From Venturia oleaginea (Eukaryota; Ascomycota; Dothideomycetes; Venturiales; Venturiaceae), in NCBI GenBank assembly GCA_013176395.1, contig JABMLP010000029.1:310001-374000 (forward strand): DNA of 64,000 nt, given 5' to 3'. Below, piece after piece: positions 33,915 through 43,449 of the stretch. The notes beneath the pieces are model-generated. The model made no database searches, was not told the DNA's origin, and saw only the letters and a program-made list of their open reading frames with translations. Made by a program: the position numbers and the translations under genes. Position 1 is the first letter of the stretch. The number at the start of each line of letters is the position of its first letter.

Positions 33915-34394
33915 ATGTTCTTTGAAATATGAGGTGAGGGGGGGATGAAGATTGATGGAAAATTGGAAGGGGGTTAGGGAGGAATATGGAAGGTATTTTG
34001 GCAAGAAAGGGGGGATAAACGCTGGGAATTGACGGACTGTTGGGGTTGTTAATCATTGGGTTTTTGAAATAGAATGTTGAGAAATGATATGTGAGGGGGT
34101 TAATGTAGTAATGATGAGTTTATCGGTTGTTTCGTCCCTTTTTAGGTGATTTGTAACTATTTTCATGGTTTAGGTTGCTTGTTGGTATTTTGTGGTACCG
34201 TGGGGATGGTACGGGGTTACAGGATTTTTGTTTGCTCTTGTTCGCGTTGGGGTTAGGAGTGAACTACATTCTTTTATCCCTTCCCTTCCCTTTTCCTTCC
34301 TTCACACATCTTCTTTCTTTCTTCTCGAACTAACCCCAAATACTTAACCGACCGCAAATCAACCTGTCCCATCTCTCTCCATTCTGCCGTCACC

Positions 34395-35025
34395 ATGTGT
34401 CACCTCAACCCATCCATCATCTTCCTCGTCCTTTCTCTCTTCCAGACCCATTTGAGCGGAAGGAATAGATGACTTTTCCTGGTCGGTTGAGTGGCTTCAA
34501 GCGCGAGTTTAGATATGGATGTGATGCGACTTTTATTGTTACTACTTCTTTTACTGATACTAACGTCGTTAGTGCGACGAGGGTGAGGACTTCTTCTTCT
34601 TCGACGGTATCAAGTACGTCAAACCCCCCGAGTACGACTGTATTAATCCCGCTGTTTACATAGGCCTCCACTTTCTCAATTTCTCCACCGATACCTTGAC
34701 CCCCTCGATTTCCCCTCAATCCAATTCGCCACACAAATCCTATCATCGACACCGTCTTCAATAGCAATTGGCGCGGTAATAACGATTCGACCTCATTATC
34801 GGTTGGGAGTTTGATGAGTAGTGTATCTTTGTAAATAATAGCTTTTAAGGGGTTTGTAGCTTAAATTTCTACCCTGTTAAATTGTCTTAGTACTTTATAT
34901 ATGGGATCGCTTGATATATTGGTTGTTGGTGGGAGTGTGGTGGGATGGATTTTTGGGCTTGTAGTTTTGGGTATCCTTGTATCACTTTTGTATCGTTGGA
35001 GGGGTAGGATGATTCCTAGAAACTA
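34395..35025 (+). other. Possible multi-exon secreted or membrane protein, structure unresolved
   Basis: Pieces that look coding, in one direction but different frames: a signal-peptide-like start at 34395 (MCHLNPSIIFLVLSLFQTHL); a Ser/Thr-rich piece around 34520-34660 (CDATFIVTTSFTDTNVVSA); an Asn-rich piece near 34690-34820 (NPIIDTVFNSNWRGNNDS); and a final transmembrane-like piece ending at 35025 (SVVGWIFGLVVLGILVSLLY then RWRGRMIPRN). This order (signal, Ser/Thr-rich stalk, TM, basic tail) fits a type I surface protein, but I could not join the exons without stops. Either intron-rich or decayed. Confidence 0.35.
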
Positions 35026-35830
35026 AGAAAGGAGGGAGGGGGATAGTAATAGACTAGATGTTTCTAGGGTGGGAATGATAATAATAATCGGATTTTACGT
35101 GGTATGTAATGGCGTATGTGCCGTGTGCCCACAATCTCTATCTACAATTGCAAAAACCCAACTCTCTGGGATAAAAAAGCCTTTCGTCACTTTCCAGACC
35201 GCGCCCCGTCCATGGACCGGCGCCGTCGGACTATGCCCCCCCGTTCACTACCCGAGTCATCTATACTGTGGTCAGTATAGGACACCCTCCGGTCCTAATG
35301 CTCCCAATCCTCTGTTCCGGGCCGGTGTTGTCCAGTTTCCGAGTTGGTGATTGTTGTTGTAAATCCAGGGTCCAGGATTTTAGGGTGGGAATGAAGGGGG
35401 ATAAAAAAGTGCTTAAACTGGGAGAGATTACGGTAGTAGGAATAGAGGGGGTAGAAAGGGAGGGGATTACTAAACTCCCATCGTCTTAGATGATGAAGGG
35501 AGAGGGGAATCGGAAACGAGAAAGTCGCTTCATCCCTTGTATACTCGATATCTCCTGCAATTTTCTTGAAGTAATCGAAGTTGCCGTAGAGAAAGAGGTT
35601 GGATAAAGAGGGTAGTATTAAGAGGAAGGCGAATCTATAGCGGTGCTTTAGATCTTATAGGTTGTCGAAGCGTATATAGTAAACGTCCTTGAAGGTAGGT
35701 TCTCCTAGCTCCGAAAAATCCCTGATAAAGTAGAGGATATAATCCCGTTACCTGGCTATAAATAGGTTCTTGCCGTAAAGAACCGATATTACTTCTTAGC
35801 GGTATAGTCGGGGTACCTAGAGGAGCTACT
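35026..35830. other. AT-rich intergenic stretch next to dead genes
   Basis: No intact gene. On the minus strand, 35650-35790 still yields fragments such as FKDVYYIRFDN between stops, probably the 3' continuation of the dead gene at 35831-36060. Confidence 0.35.
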
Positions 35831-36060
35831 CTATTGCTTAATACTTAGATTACCCATCGTGCCAGGTAACTTAAAAGTTATTACCCGGCCGTTTCCGTCG
35901 GGTTTTGGGCTGGGAATCTGAAGGGGATCGAGGAGTATAAGATTCCGGAAGATCTTAAGTCGGAGCTCAACTGGAAGCGTATAAGTGAGGCGGGCATGTT
36001 GGTATAACAAGGAGGTGAGGTTGAGGCTGTTGGTATAGGCCGAAGATGTGAGATGGTTGG
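35831..36060 (-). pseudogene. Remnant of an F-box-like fungal gene
   Basis: Reads SLLYQHARLTYTLPVELRLK then IFRNLILLD, IPSPKPDGNGRVITFKLPGT. The L-P-x-E-L-R-L-K-I-F start resembles the F-box or F-box-like opening common in fungal hypothetical proteins. It continues directly from the LINE remnant upstream without a clean boundary, and downstream the frame is lost in stops. Confidence 0.4.
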
Positions 36061-36079
36061 ATTTTGTGGTGTTATGTAC

Positions 36080-37230
36080 GTGCTTCTTTTCTGTCGTTTC
36101 AACGGCCAGACTGCTACAGCACCGGTATGGCCACCTATACTGCTTCCGTCTGTGTACATACATGTATTGCTCTCGATTCTGGCGACTGAATCGTGTTCAG
36201 AGCATGCCGCTTCATCACTTGGTGCGATTTGTATCTTTGGGCCTTGCCACCATGGTGCTGCTACGAACGGTGGGATTAACTCTCGCCTGTCGAGATTTAC
36301 TGTTCTCTTCTCCTTGGTATCTCGGTATATATTGTATAATGGGCTATTGTAGCTTGTTCGTTGTCTTGACCTTGGTTCTCCGAGCTGAGTGTCTAACAGT
36401 TTGGGGAGAACTTGATTTGAGAGCATGCGGCTGAGGGTTTCGGTATTGTGTTTCCATATCTGTTGCTCGACTGGGAGCAGGTAGGTATCGATATCGAGGG
36501 CAACCCTGGAGGTTGCTCTGAATGCTCCGCAGATAATTCGTGCTGCGCGTGCTTGAATTGATCGAAGTGTATCGAGCGTTTTTCTCGAGTATGGCTTTCC
36601 TCTTGCTCATGAATTCGACCATATTGAGCACGCGTACATCATCTGAGGGACCACTACTGCGCGGTAGATCTTTCGCATATCTAGCAGACTGACGCCCCAT
36701 GTTGAGCTGCCTAGAGAGCAGTGCGTTCACTGTTTTCGTGGTTTTCCGCTTGATCTCTTCGATATGTTCCTTCCACTGGAGCTTGCTGTCTAGCGTCACG
36801 CCTAGATATTTGCATGTTGTCCTAGGCTCAATGCTGCCCCAGGCCGTCTGAATGGGTTGTTTTGTGTTCATGCGTGTGCGTGTTCTTGTAAAGTGTGTCA
36901 ATTGGAACTTCTCCGGGGCGAATTTTGATGCATGTGTCTTTGCCCAACAGTCTGCCTTTTCTAGCGCATTTTCGAGTTTCTTACCCGTTTCCTCTGTTGT
37001 GTTCCCCCATGCAAGTATGGCTGCGTCGTCGATGTAGCCTATAGCTGCCGTGTTATCACCTGAGTCGCATTGTTCGATAAGGTCGGGGTTATAGAATATG
37101 TATAAGATAGGGGATAGGGGCGTTCCCTGTGGTACCCCAGTCTTGACCGCATACTCGTCAGATTTATAGCCATCAATGACGATTCGTGTGTCTATCGCTT
37201 AGGAAGCTCGCGATCCACGTCCAGGTTCTG
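36080..37230 (-). mobile_element. Truncated non-LTR (LINE) retrotransposon: reverse transcriptase and start of RNase H
   Basis: Order on the minus strand: WIASFLSD (near 37215), then after a frameshift TRIVIDGYKSDEYAVKTGVP with QGTPLSPILYIFY, the catalytic GYIDDAAILAWG (near 37035), thumb region TCKYLGVTLDSKLQWKEHI (near 36780), another frameshift, and an RNase H start MYTDGSSIGGHTGAVAVW (near 36130). Both ends are missing: upstream the endonuclease and early palm, downstream most of RNase H. The Y-I-D-D box and the DGS motif assign it to the Tad/jockey-like group with RNase H. At least two frameshifts make it dead. Confidence 0.85.
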
Positions 37231-37478
37231 TGTCGATACGTTAGCAGGGCTGAAGCTATAACTAAAGCTGACTTACCATATTGCAATATGGTGTAATATG
37301 GTGCAATATGGTGATATCTCCTGCGGCCTCAAGACCGACCGAGCCATCAGAACCTATTTCAGTACTTTCAATAGTGTATATATAGCCCTCATTTTCCACT
37401 CGGTTTGAGGGCATGCAGTCACTCATTGAATCGATATCTTACCTCAGTTTACCTCTCACATTTGGTGTTGTTCCAACT

Positions 37479-37993
37479 TCAGATATACCATGACAAATGA
37501 GGAGAAAGGCGCCATTCAGCGTTAAAACTCTTTTCGAAAGCTAACGACGCCGGGTAAAGTCCAGCGAACAAGCTGGATTGATCGAACAGGGGATTACTAG
37601 AATGACGTTCATCCGCTGGAGTCTTTTCTAGCAAATAACTCAATTTCGAAACGTAAATTGGACAACATGGCTTTCCATCTATCACAATCGAGACGAAAGT
37701 GGACGATAGTGAAATAGTGGCTTCTTCAATCCGTTGCCCCTTAAGGAGTCAAGGAGTACTAAGTCGAAGTCATCGTCCTTAACGTATGATCGATATCGAT
37801 AATTCTCTGGTAGTGTGTAACACAACCCATGGAGCTTGTCAAGAATTTCCACAAGGGTAGCTATCTCATGACTGCCAATGGGAGTATAAGACGCCATATG
37901 AAGGACCATACACCAAAATTGTCGATACTGCTTTTGCCAACAATCCGTGATCCGTGTGGCAAGGTTGAGGATGTAAGAAGCTTGTGGTTTCAT
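37479..37993 (-). pseudogene. Relic of an unknown gene, tandem copy 1
   Basis: Readable frame MKPQASYILNLATRITDCWQ...GSHEIATLVEILDKLHGLCY...LPENYRYRSYVKDDDFDLVL from 37993 to 37682, then after a stop another frame, MIDGKPCCPIYVSKLSYLLE..., from 37685 to 37479. The NYRYR...DFDLVLLD words look like an eroded conserved segment. Family unknown. A tandem second copy follows at about 38096-38800. Confidence 0.5.
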
Positions 37994-38095
37994 TATCTGG
38001 GGTGCTAGCTATATATATGTACTGATTACATAATGTGGCGTGTAAAGGGTTCCTTCCTTGACATTGAGTAGACAATATGGATTCCCCCTAGTACT

Positions 38096-38800
38096 ATGGA
38101 GACGAAAGTGGATTCAAGCGAAACAGTGGCTTCTTCAATTTGTTGCTCCCCAGGAGTAGCCAAGTCGAAGTGATCATCTTCAACTCAAGATCGATATCGA
38201 TAATTTTCTGGCAGTATAAAACACAACCCATAGAGCTTGTCAAGAATTTCCACAAGGGTAGCTATCTCATGACTGCCAATAGGAGTATGTGTTGAGTTAT
38301 ATGTGTGTGTTAAGTTATGTGTTATAAGTTAAGTTGTATACATCGTTTGTCAGTCACTTGTCACGGCTAGTAGTAACTAATGAAAGGCGTGAGCAGCAAT
38401 CAGGTATGGACTAAATGTGATAGTGAACTACAGGTAGCTATGTAAATGGGGGCTGGGGGCAAGGCCTAATTATAGGTCTTGCTGTGGCCCGTGTACTGTG
38501 GCGCCTTGTTAGGTGCTTGGACACTGGTTGTTCCAGTAGCCTAGCAAGCCGTCACATCACTCATTATTATGCGTTGTTACTCCTTCATTACATGTATTGT
38601 TACATGCGTTGTTAGGGCATCGTTTATCCTCGTATTACATGTATATAGGAGGCTTCAATCGCCTCAATTGAAGCCTAATGCAGTCATCAATACATCGTTG
38701 TTCGTACATCCAACAGTATGAGACGCTATGTGAAGGACCATATATCAAAATTGTCGACACTGCTTTTACCAACAATCCGTGATTCGTGATTCCTCTGCCA
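38096..38800 (-). pseudogene. Relic of the same unknown gene, tandem copy 2, split by a solo LTR
   Basis: About 195 nt at 38096-38289 and a further 85 nt at 38716-38800 match 37683-37955 (shared words GAGCTTGTCAAGAATTTCCA, GGTAGCTATCTCATGACTGC, CAACAATCCGTGAT). The copy is interrupted exactly by the LTR at 38290-38715, so the duplication predates the LTR insertion. Confidence 0.7.
38290..38715. mobile_element. Solo LTR of an LTR retrotransposon
   Basis: 426 bp starting TGTTGAG and ending CCAACA, that is, with the canonical 5'-TG...CA-3' ends, flanked by a perfect 5-bp duplication GTATG (38285-38289 and 38716-38720). A TATA-like word (ATGTATATAGGAGG) lies near 38640. No internal coding region remains, so the two LTRs of a full element probably recombined. 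The insertion interrupts a sequence that is intact in the neighbouring tandem copy, which independently confirms the boundaries. Confidence 0.9.
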
Positions 38801-38937
38801 ACGCAGCTTGCTTTTCTAGGCGAGTAATATAAGTCTCGTTCTCAATTTCTCCTCGTTTCTTTAAGCGAAGAATATAGGAAGAGTTGGTTATGTCTTCTCT
38901 CTTTTCTACCAATTTTACCTCTTTTCCTGTTTGAGAA

Positions 38938-41450
38938 TTGCCAGAAATGTATCGATATCGATCTAGATTTAAGAGAGAGCAAAGCTATTATAAGAAAGCA
39001 TACTTCGCCAGGATGGACATATCGGAAACCGAAAAAGAGAAGGAGCCCTTTTTCAGCAAGGTTAAAAGGAAACATGAGCGCCGAAGAAAATCTATAATAT
39101 CTATCAAATCGAACGGGAAGACCAAGGGGATCGACAAGGCTCTGGAAGATGCGAAAGACGGCGATCCTACCGATAGTTAGAAAAGCTTACCTGAATCTAC
39201 CAACAGCCAGAAAGACACAGAATGACAAGCTCGGATTCTAAATGACACGGAGACCAAGTCTGACTAGGCACAAACCCAGATACACTCTGATACGGCATTG
39301 AAATCCGCCAGCGATGCTGCTGTATGCGATACCGAGACCAGGTATCTTGGACTCGAAGCGCAGAAAACCAAACCAGAAAATTTTGCAAGTAACGTGATCG
39401 AAGAGGTATTCCCGAGGCCACGACGCCTAGGACGTTCTTGATTGTGAACAAGTCGATGAGAGTGTGAGGTACTATATGTGCACACCCTCATGTATCGAGC
39501 ACACATCCTGGTGACGATTACTGCTTGTAGAAACAACATCAACGCCCTCGGACCAGGAACACCAGATCTCGAACAAGAAAAGCCTCTCCCATCCTCGGAT
39601 CTTCTATTTCCACGCCCACAGCACGGCCGTCTGACTTGTAGCTTGAAACCGAAGGGCTGGTTGAATCCGGAGTCTCTCAAGTCGAGATCAATATCGCCAA
39701 GTTCCTGGCAAATCTGAAAATTGAATTCAGCAGAAATTTGACGACATCGTTCTGGTATCGCGAGACTCCGAATTAAAAAGGCATTGCCGAATGTTAACTA
39801 CGCACAAGGGCGAAATGTGAAAGCTAGAACGAAGGAGAAAAATAGACCAGCTTTGTCAGGAAAGTAGGCCTCCCTCTTTCTCTCGCCTCCCAAATTGATT
39901 ATTTGGTGTGGAAGTCGATCGATCTTCCAACAGTCGATCCATGTAGAATTGGAATATTCAAGTAATGAGAGCTCGCGAGTTAATCAGCCCTAACATGCCT
40001 TTCTCATCCGCAGAATGTAACTTACAAACAGTAAACACCAGAAAATCAAAGACCTAATCATGGACGTACCCAGACACAGAAAGGCCTTGCAATTATCAGC
40101 TTGTCGAAGTTCTACAGCCCCAATAACATCCACCATCCCTTCTATCTATTCATTCTCGAAAAGACTCTTCTGACGATTCCCTCTAACTACGGTGAATGCC
40201 AGAAATCGTCGTCATAGGAATGACATGGTTATCCTCGAGGTCCGTGAAGAGACCTTGAATGGTTTATAGAACAGACAAAACAAGAAATTGAAATCCCCAG
40301 AGCGCTCAGTCCTCTATATTATCCCAGGTTTAACCATTCTTATCATCCTTGTCAATGAATTTGATGATTGCAGGCCTTGGACTCAGATCATACTGACGAT
40401 ACAAATACCCTCTTCATAACTTACCATTGCATGAAGTTGAACTCCAGATCGAATTCGGTGAATTTCTGGCAGTCTGGGATATGAACTCGAAGGCAGCCAT
40501 CGAAGTAACGGAGTGGAATGGGTGAAAAACTGAGATTCCGGCGCCAACAGTCTTGCTCTCCTGAGGGTATACCTGCTTTTGGCGGACCATATAGCAGGTG
40601 GGATGAACTCGACATCGATCTCAAGTCATATCGAGAAATACATTCATATTTGCAAGGACTTAAAGCGTGAGCAAAACGCCAGTTTGATTGACACGCTCCA
40701 CAATTTGATGACTTCAACGAGCTTGATAGAGCGAGCGAGCCACAATCCAATGCTGGTATAATAACCACGTAGACGTAAATACTTATAAGAGAGTTGACCG
40801 AGCATCTGGTGGAGGACTGCCCGTTCGTCAACGAATGGTGATAGGTCAAAGGGGTAGACCGCCTCGATAGTAGTGAACATCTACGGCTCCGTCAACCCTG
40901 CAAGACCTCATCAACGAAAGGCCCTACTGCGACGTGCCGGAATTCTAAGCGGGTCAGGTCTTCATCTATCCATCATGTGGATGAATAATTGGAGGCTCCA
41001 AGCTTTCCGGCGAGGAAGCAAAACCAAGAACAACAAGCATGCTGCACGCTGCATTTTCTTCGTCGTGAGAAATGGAGCTGCCAGCCTAAGGGTCATAGAC
41101 TGAGGGAAGGGAGGCTCAACCATATGAAATGCTAGTCTTCAGCGTGATCTCGCACCCAAACCGATTGCTGGCCTTCCTGGGCAACTTTCCAAACGCGACG
41201 TGACCAAGCCAGCAGTCGACCATATTGTCGCATTACAGTATGTCAACAAGAACACACAAACTCTCTCCGCTCGCCCTCTCCCCCCTCTCCCTCCCCCTCA
41301 ACAACACCAACCACGACGCGCCACAATCGCAGATCCCGGGTCGGAACCTCAATGATGAACGTGCAACGCCCGGGAGAAAAGAAAAAAGTCGAGGGTATTG
41401 TGTCTCAATTGACATACAGAGAGTGCGTCAACATTCATTGTAGCGAGGTT
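38938..41450 (+). pseudogene. Long decayed gene of unknown family, many C-to-T type stops
   Basis: From 38938 one frame runs MPEMYRYRSRFKREQSYYKK...GIDKALEDAKDGDPTDS, TAG, KSLPESTNSQKDTE, TGA, QARILNDTETKSD, TAG, then AQTQIHSDTALKSAS to RPRRLGRS, TGA; each stop is one C-to-T step from CAG or CGA. Further coding-like runs: LHEVELQIEFGEFLAVWDMN (near 40430-40490), WDELDIDLKSYREIHSYLQG (near 40600), APSTLQDLINERPYCDVPEF (near 40890) and MLVFSVISHPNRLLAFLGNF (near 41130). The spacing suggests a gene over 2 kb long with introns. Function unknown. Confidence 0.5.
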
Positions 41451-41924
41451 TGTCAGCAAAATCAGCGGATTTGATTTGACTTGATAGTCATTTACGTCTG
41501 GCGAAAGGCGGCCGGAGGGCGGCTCCCGTGGGGCATCAGTGGATTTGATAACAACTGTGATGGTCGATTTATACGAGGTTGGGCGGGCGAGTTGTGGTGA
41601 TGGCAGATGGCCGATAACGGAGCTTGAAGCTCTCTCGTGACGTATTATCAAAATCAGCGAGCAACGAGGACGGTGGCTTTCACGGCACAGTCAAGAGAGA
41701 CAGGCGAGAGTTCACCAATGGTATCAAAAGTGATTCCGTTGTAGTAGATCTATAGGCTACTGAATGCTTTTAGGGTAGTATGTTCATCAACTCATGATTG
41801 GGAGGCGGTACCAGAGCGCTCCTTTGCTCATATCCACCGCTCAAATGTGACCATGAGGGGCACAGATGAAAGAAACCTCCCTCAGGCAAGTGTGCAAGTG
41901 TGCAGACGTCGAGTGCCAAATGTC
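41451..41924. other. Intergenic: 3' flank of the HAD hydrolase gene
   Basis: No supported gene; the frame at 41349-41651 (-) has no domain. Confidence 0.4.
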
Positions 41925-42812
41925 TTACGCCTTGGAGGCAGCGATGTGCTCCTCGACCTTCTGGAGGCAGGCAGGCCAGTCCTTCCAGTCGTACATGACG
42001 ACAACGCACTTGCACTCGTCAGTCAAGCGCTTGGCCATCTGCTCCATCCGCTCCTTTCCGTCCTCAATGCCGTATACACCAACGTAGGCAACGCATGGAA
42101 TGCCGGCACGCATGGCAGCGGTGGCACCACTGACGGAGTCCTCGACGGTGACGACCTCAGCTGGCTTGACACCGAGCTGCTCGCATGCGTAGAGGTAGAT
42201 CTTTGGGTCTGGCTTGGATGATGGGGGGTTGAGGGAAGTAGCGGCACTGTAGACGTGCTCGTCTGGAAAGTAGTGGTCGATGCCAATCTTCTTGATGGAT
42301 GCGACGACACGGGGCTTGGCGCTGGTTGAGACAACGCTCATCTTGTAGCCTTGCTGCTTGGTCCACTCCATCATCTCTGGGGCGCCTGGGCATGGGTCGC
42401 ACTTCTCGGTGAGCTTGGCGGTGACACGACCGACCTCCATATCGACGTACTCGTCAACCTCCTTGGGGTCCATCTTGAAGTTGTGGATCTGCTGGAGCTT
42501 GTTGCACATGCCACGGAAGTTCTGTCCGACGAACGTCTCGAGGAGCTGGTGGACATTGTAGACATGGTCGATGTTGTGTTTCTTGAGGATTTCATTGCTG
42601 AGGTCGGTGCAGGCCTCGAAGGCGCGGAACTCAGAGAGAGCAAGGGTGTTGTCGCAGTCAAAGAGACAGTAGGTGACCTGGGAGTGAGGTTGTCAGCGTC
42701 AATTGATATTCGATGTATCAATTCGCCTTCAATGGCTGTGGGAAGCTGGTGTCTGATAAGGGGGAAAACGGGTAGTGGGGGGTGTATTTACCTTCTGGCG
42801 AGGGGCAGACAT
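41925..42812 (-). CDS. HAD-superfamily hydrolase (beta-phosphoglucomutase/phosphatase-like)
   Basis: Exon 1 42812-42792 (MSAPRQK), intron 42791-42678 (114 nt, GTAAAT...CCCAG), exon 2 42677-41925; 257 residues. HAD motif I CLFDCDNTLA with the nucleophile and acid aspartates D-x-D near residues 14-16; motif II VVSTSAKPR with the conserved Thr/Ser; motif III Lys in PPSSKPDPKIY; motif IV VVTVEDSVSGATAAMRAGIP with E-D. The helical cap between motifs I and II is of the subclass I type (FRGMCNKLQQIHNFKMDP). This predicts a Mg-dependent phosphatase or phosphomutase in the cytosol acting on a small phosphorylated metabolite; the substrate cannot be read from sequence. Confidence 0.88.
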
Positions 42813-43449
42813 TGCGACTGTGGTGGGTGGTGTTCTTTTGTAAGTGTCTGGAGTATTGATTGAGTGGGTGAGAGTTGATTGACTGAAGTTTGATTGGAAT
42901 GAATTGAGATTGGTTGTATTGTTGTTCGGGAATGGGAGCGAGACTCGAGTTTTTAAAAGGATAGCTCTGCATCATTCCTTCTGGCGGGGACCCTAGTCAA
43001 AATCCCCCCCCTCGGCCTCCCCTCCAGGTCACAGCAAACACGAGGCCAGTTTCTAGCCTGTGCTAGGACGAAATCCATCGCATGTCTGCCTAGACAACTG
43101 CATTGGCACGATTGGCGAGGCGATACACATTTATCTCATGCACAGCAAACTCACCGCCTAGAAAAATACTTTCACAAATCGAACAGTGCACAGCAAACAG
43201 GACACCAGATGACCATAATTGCCTATTCTCAACCCGCCACAAAAAACACGTCGCTCAACACTTTTTATAGCGCACCGGGTAGTCACGAGGCAACCAGCGC
43301 GATTTCAAGAATGAGGCGAGAAGATAGTAGTCCTGGGATCGCCTCTTCCATTGTTGCTAGGCGTCGCTTACTGGCAACGTTCTAATCATTACTTGGCTAC
43401 CACACTACACGCCCGTCTAAAATGCACCCTTAATCATACACAACCCAGC
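42813..43449. other. Intergenic: promoter of the HAD gene and 3' flank of SPF1
   Basis: No supported gene in 637 bp. The last 140 nt before the HAD start contain AT-rich leader-like sequence on the minus strand. Confidence 0.45.
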
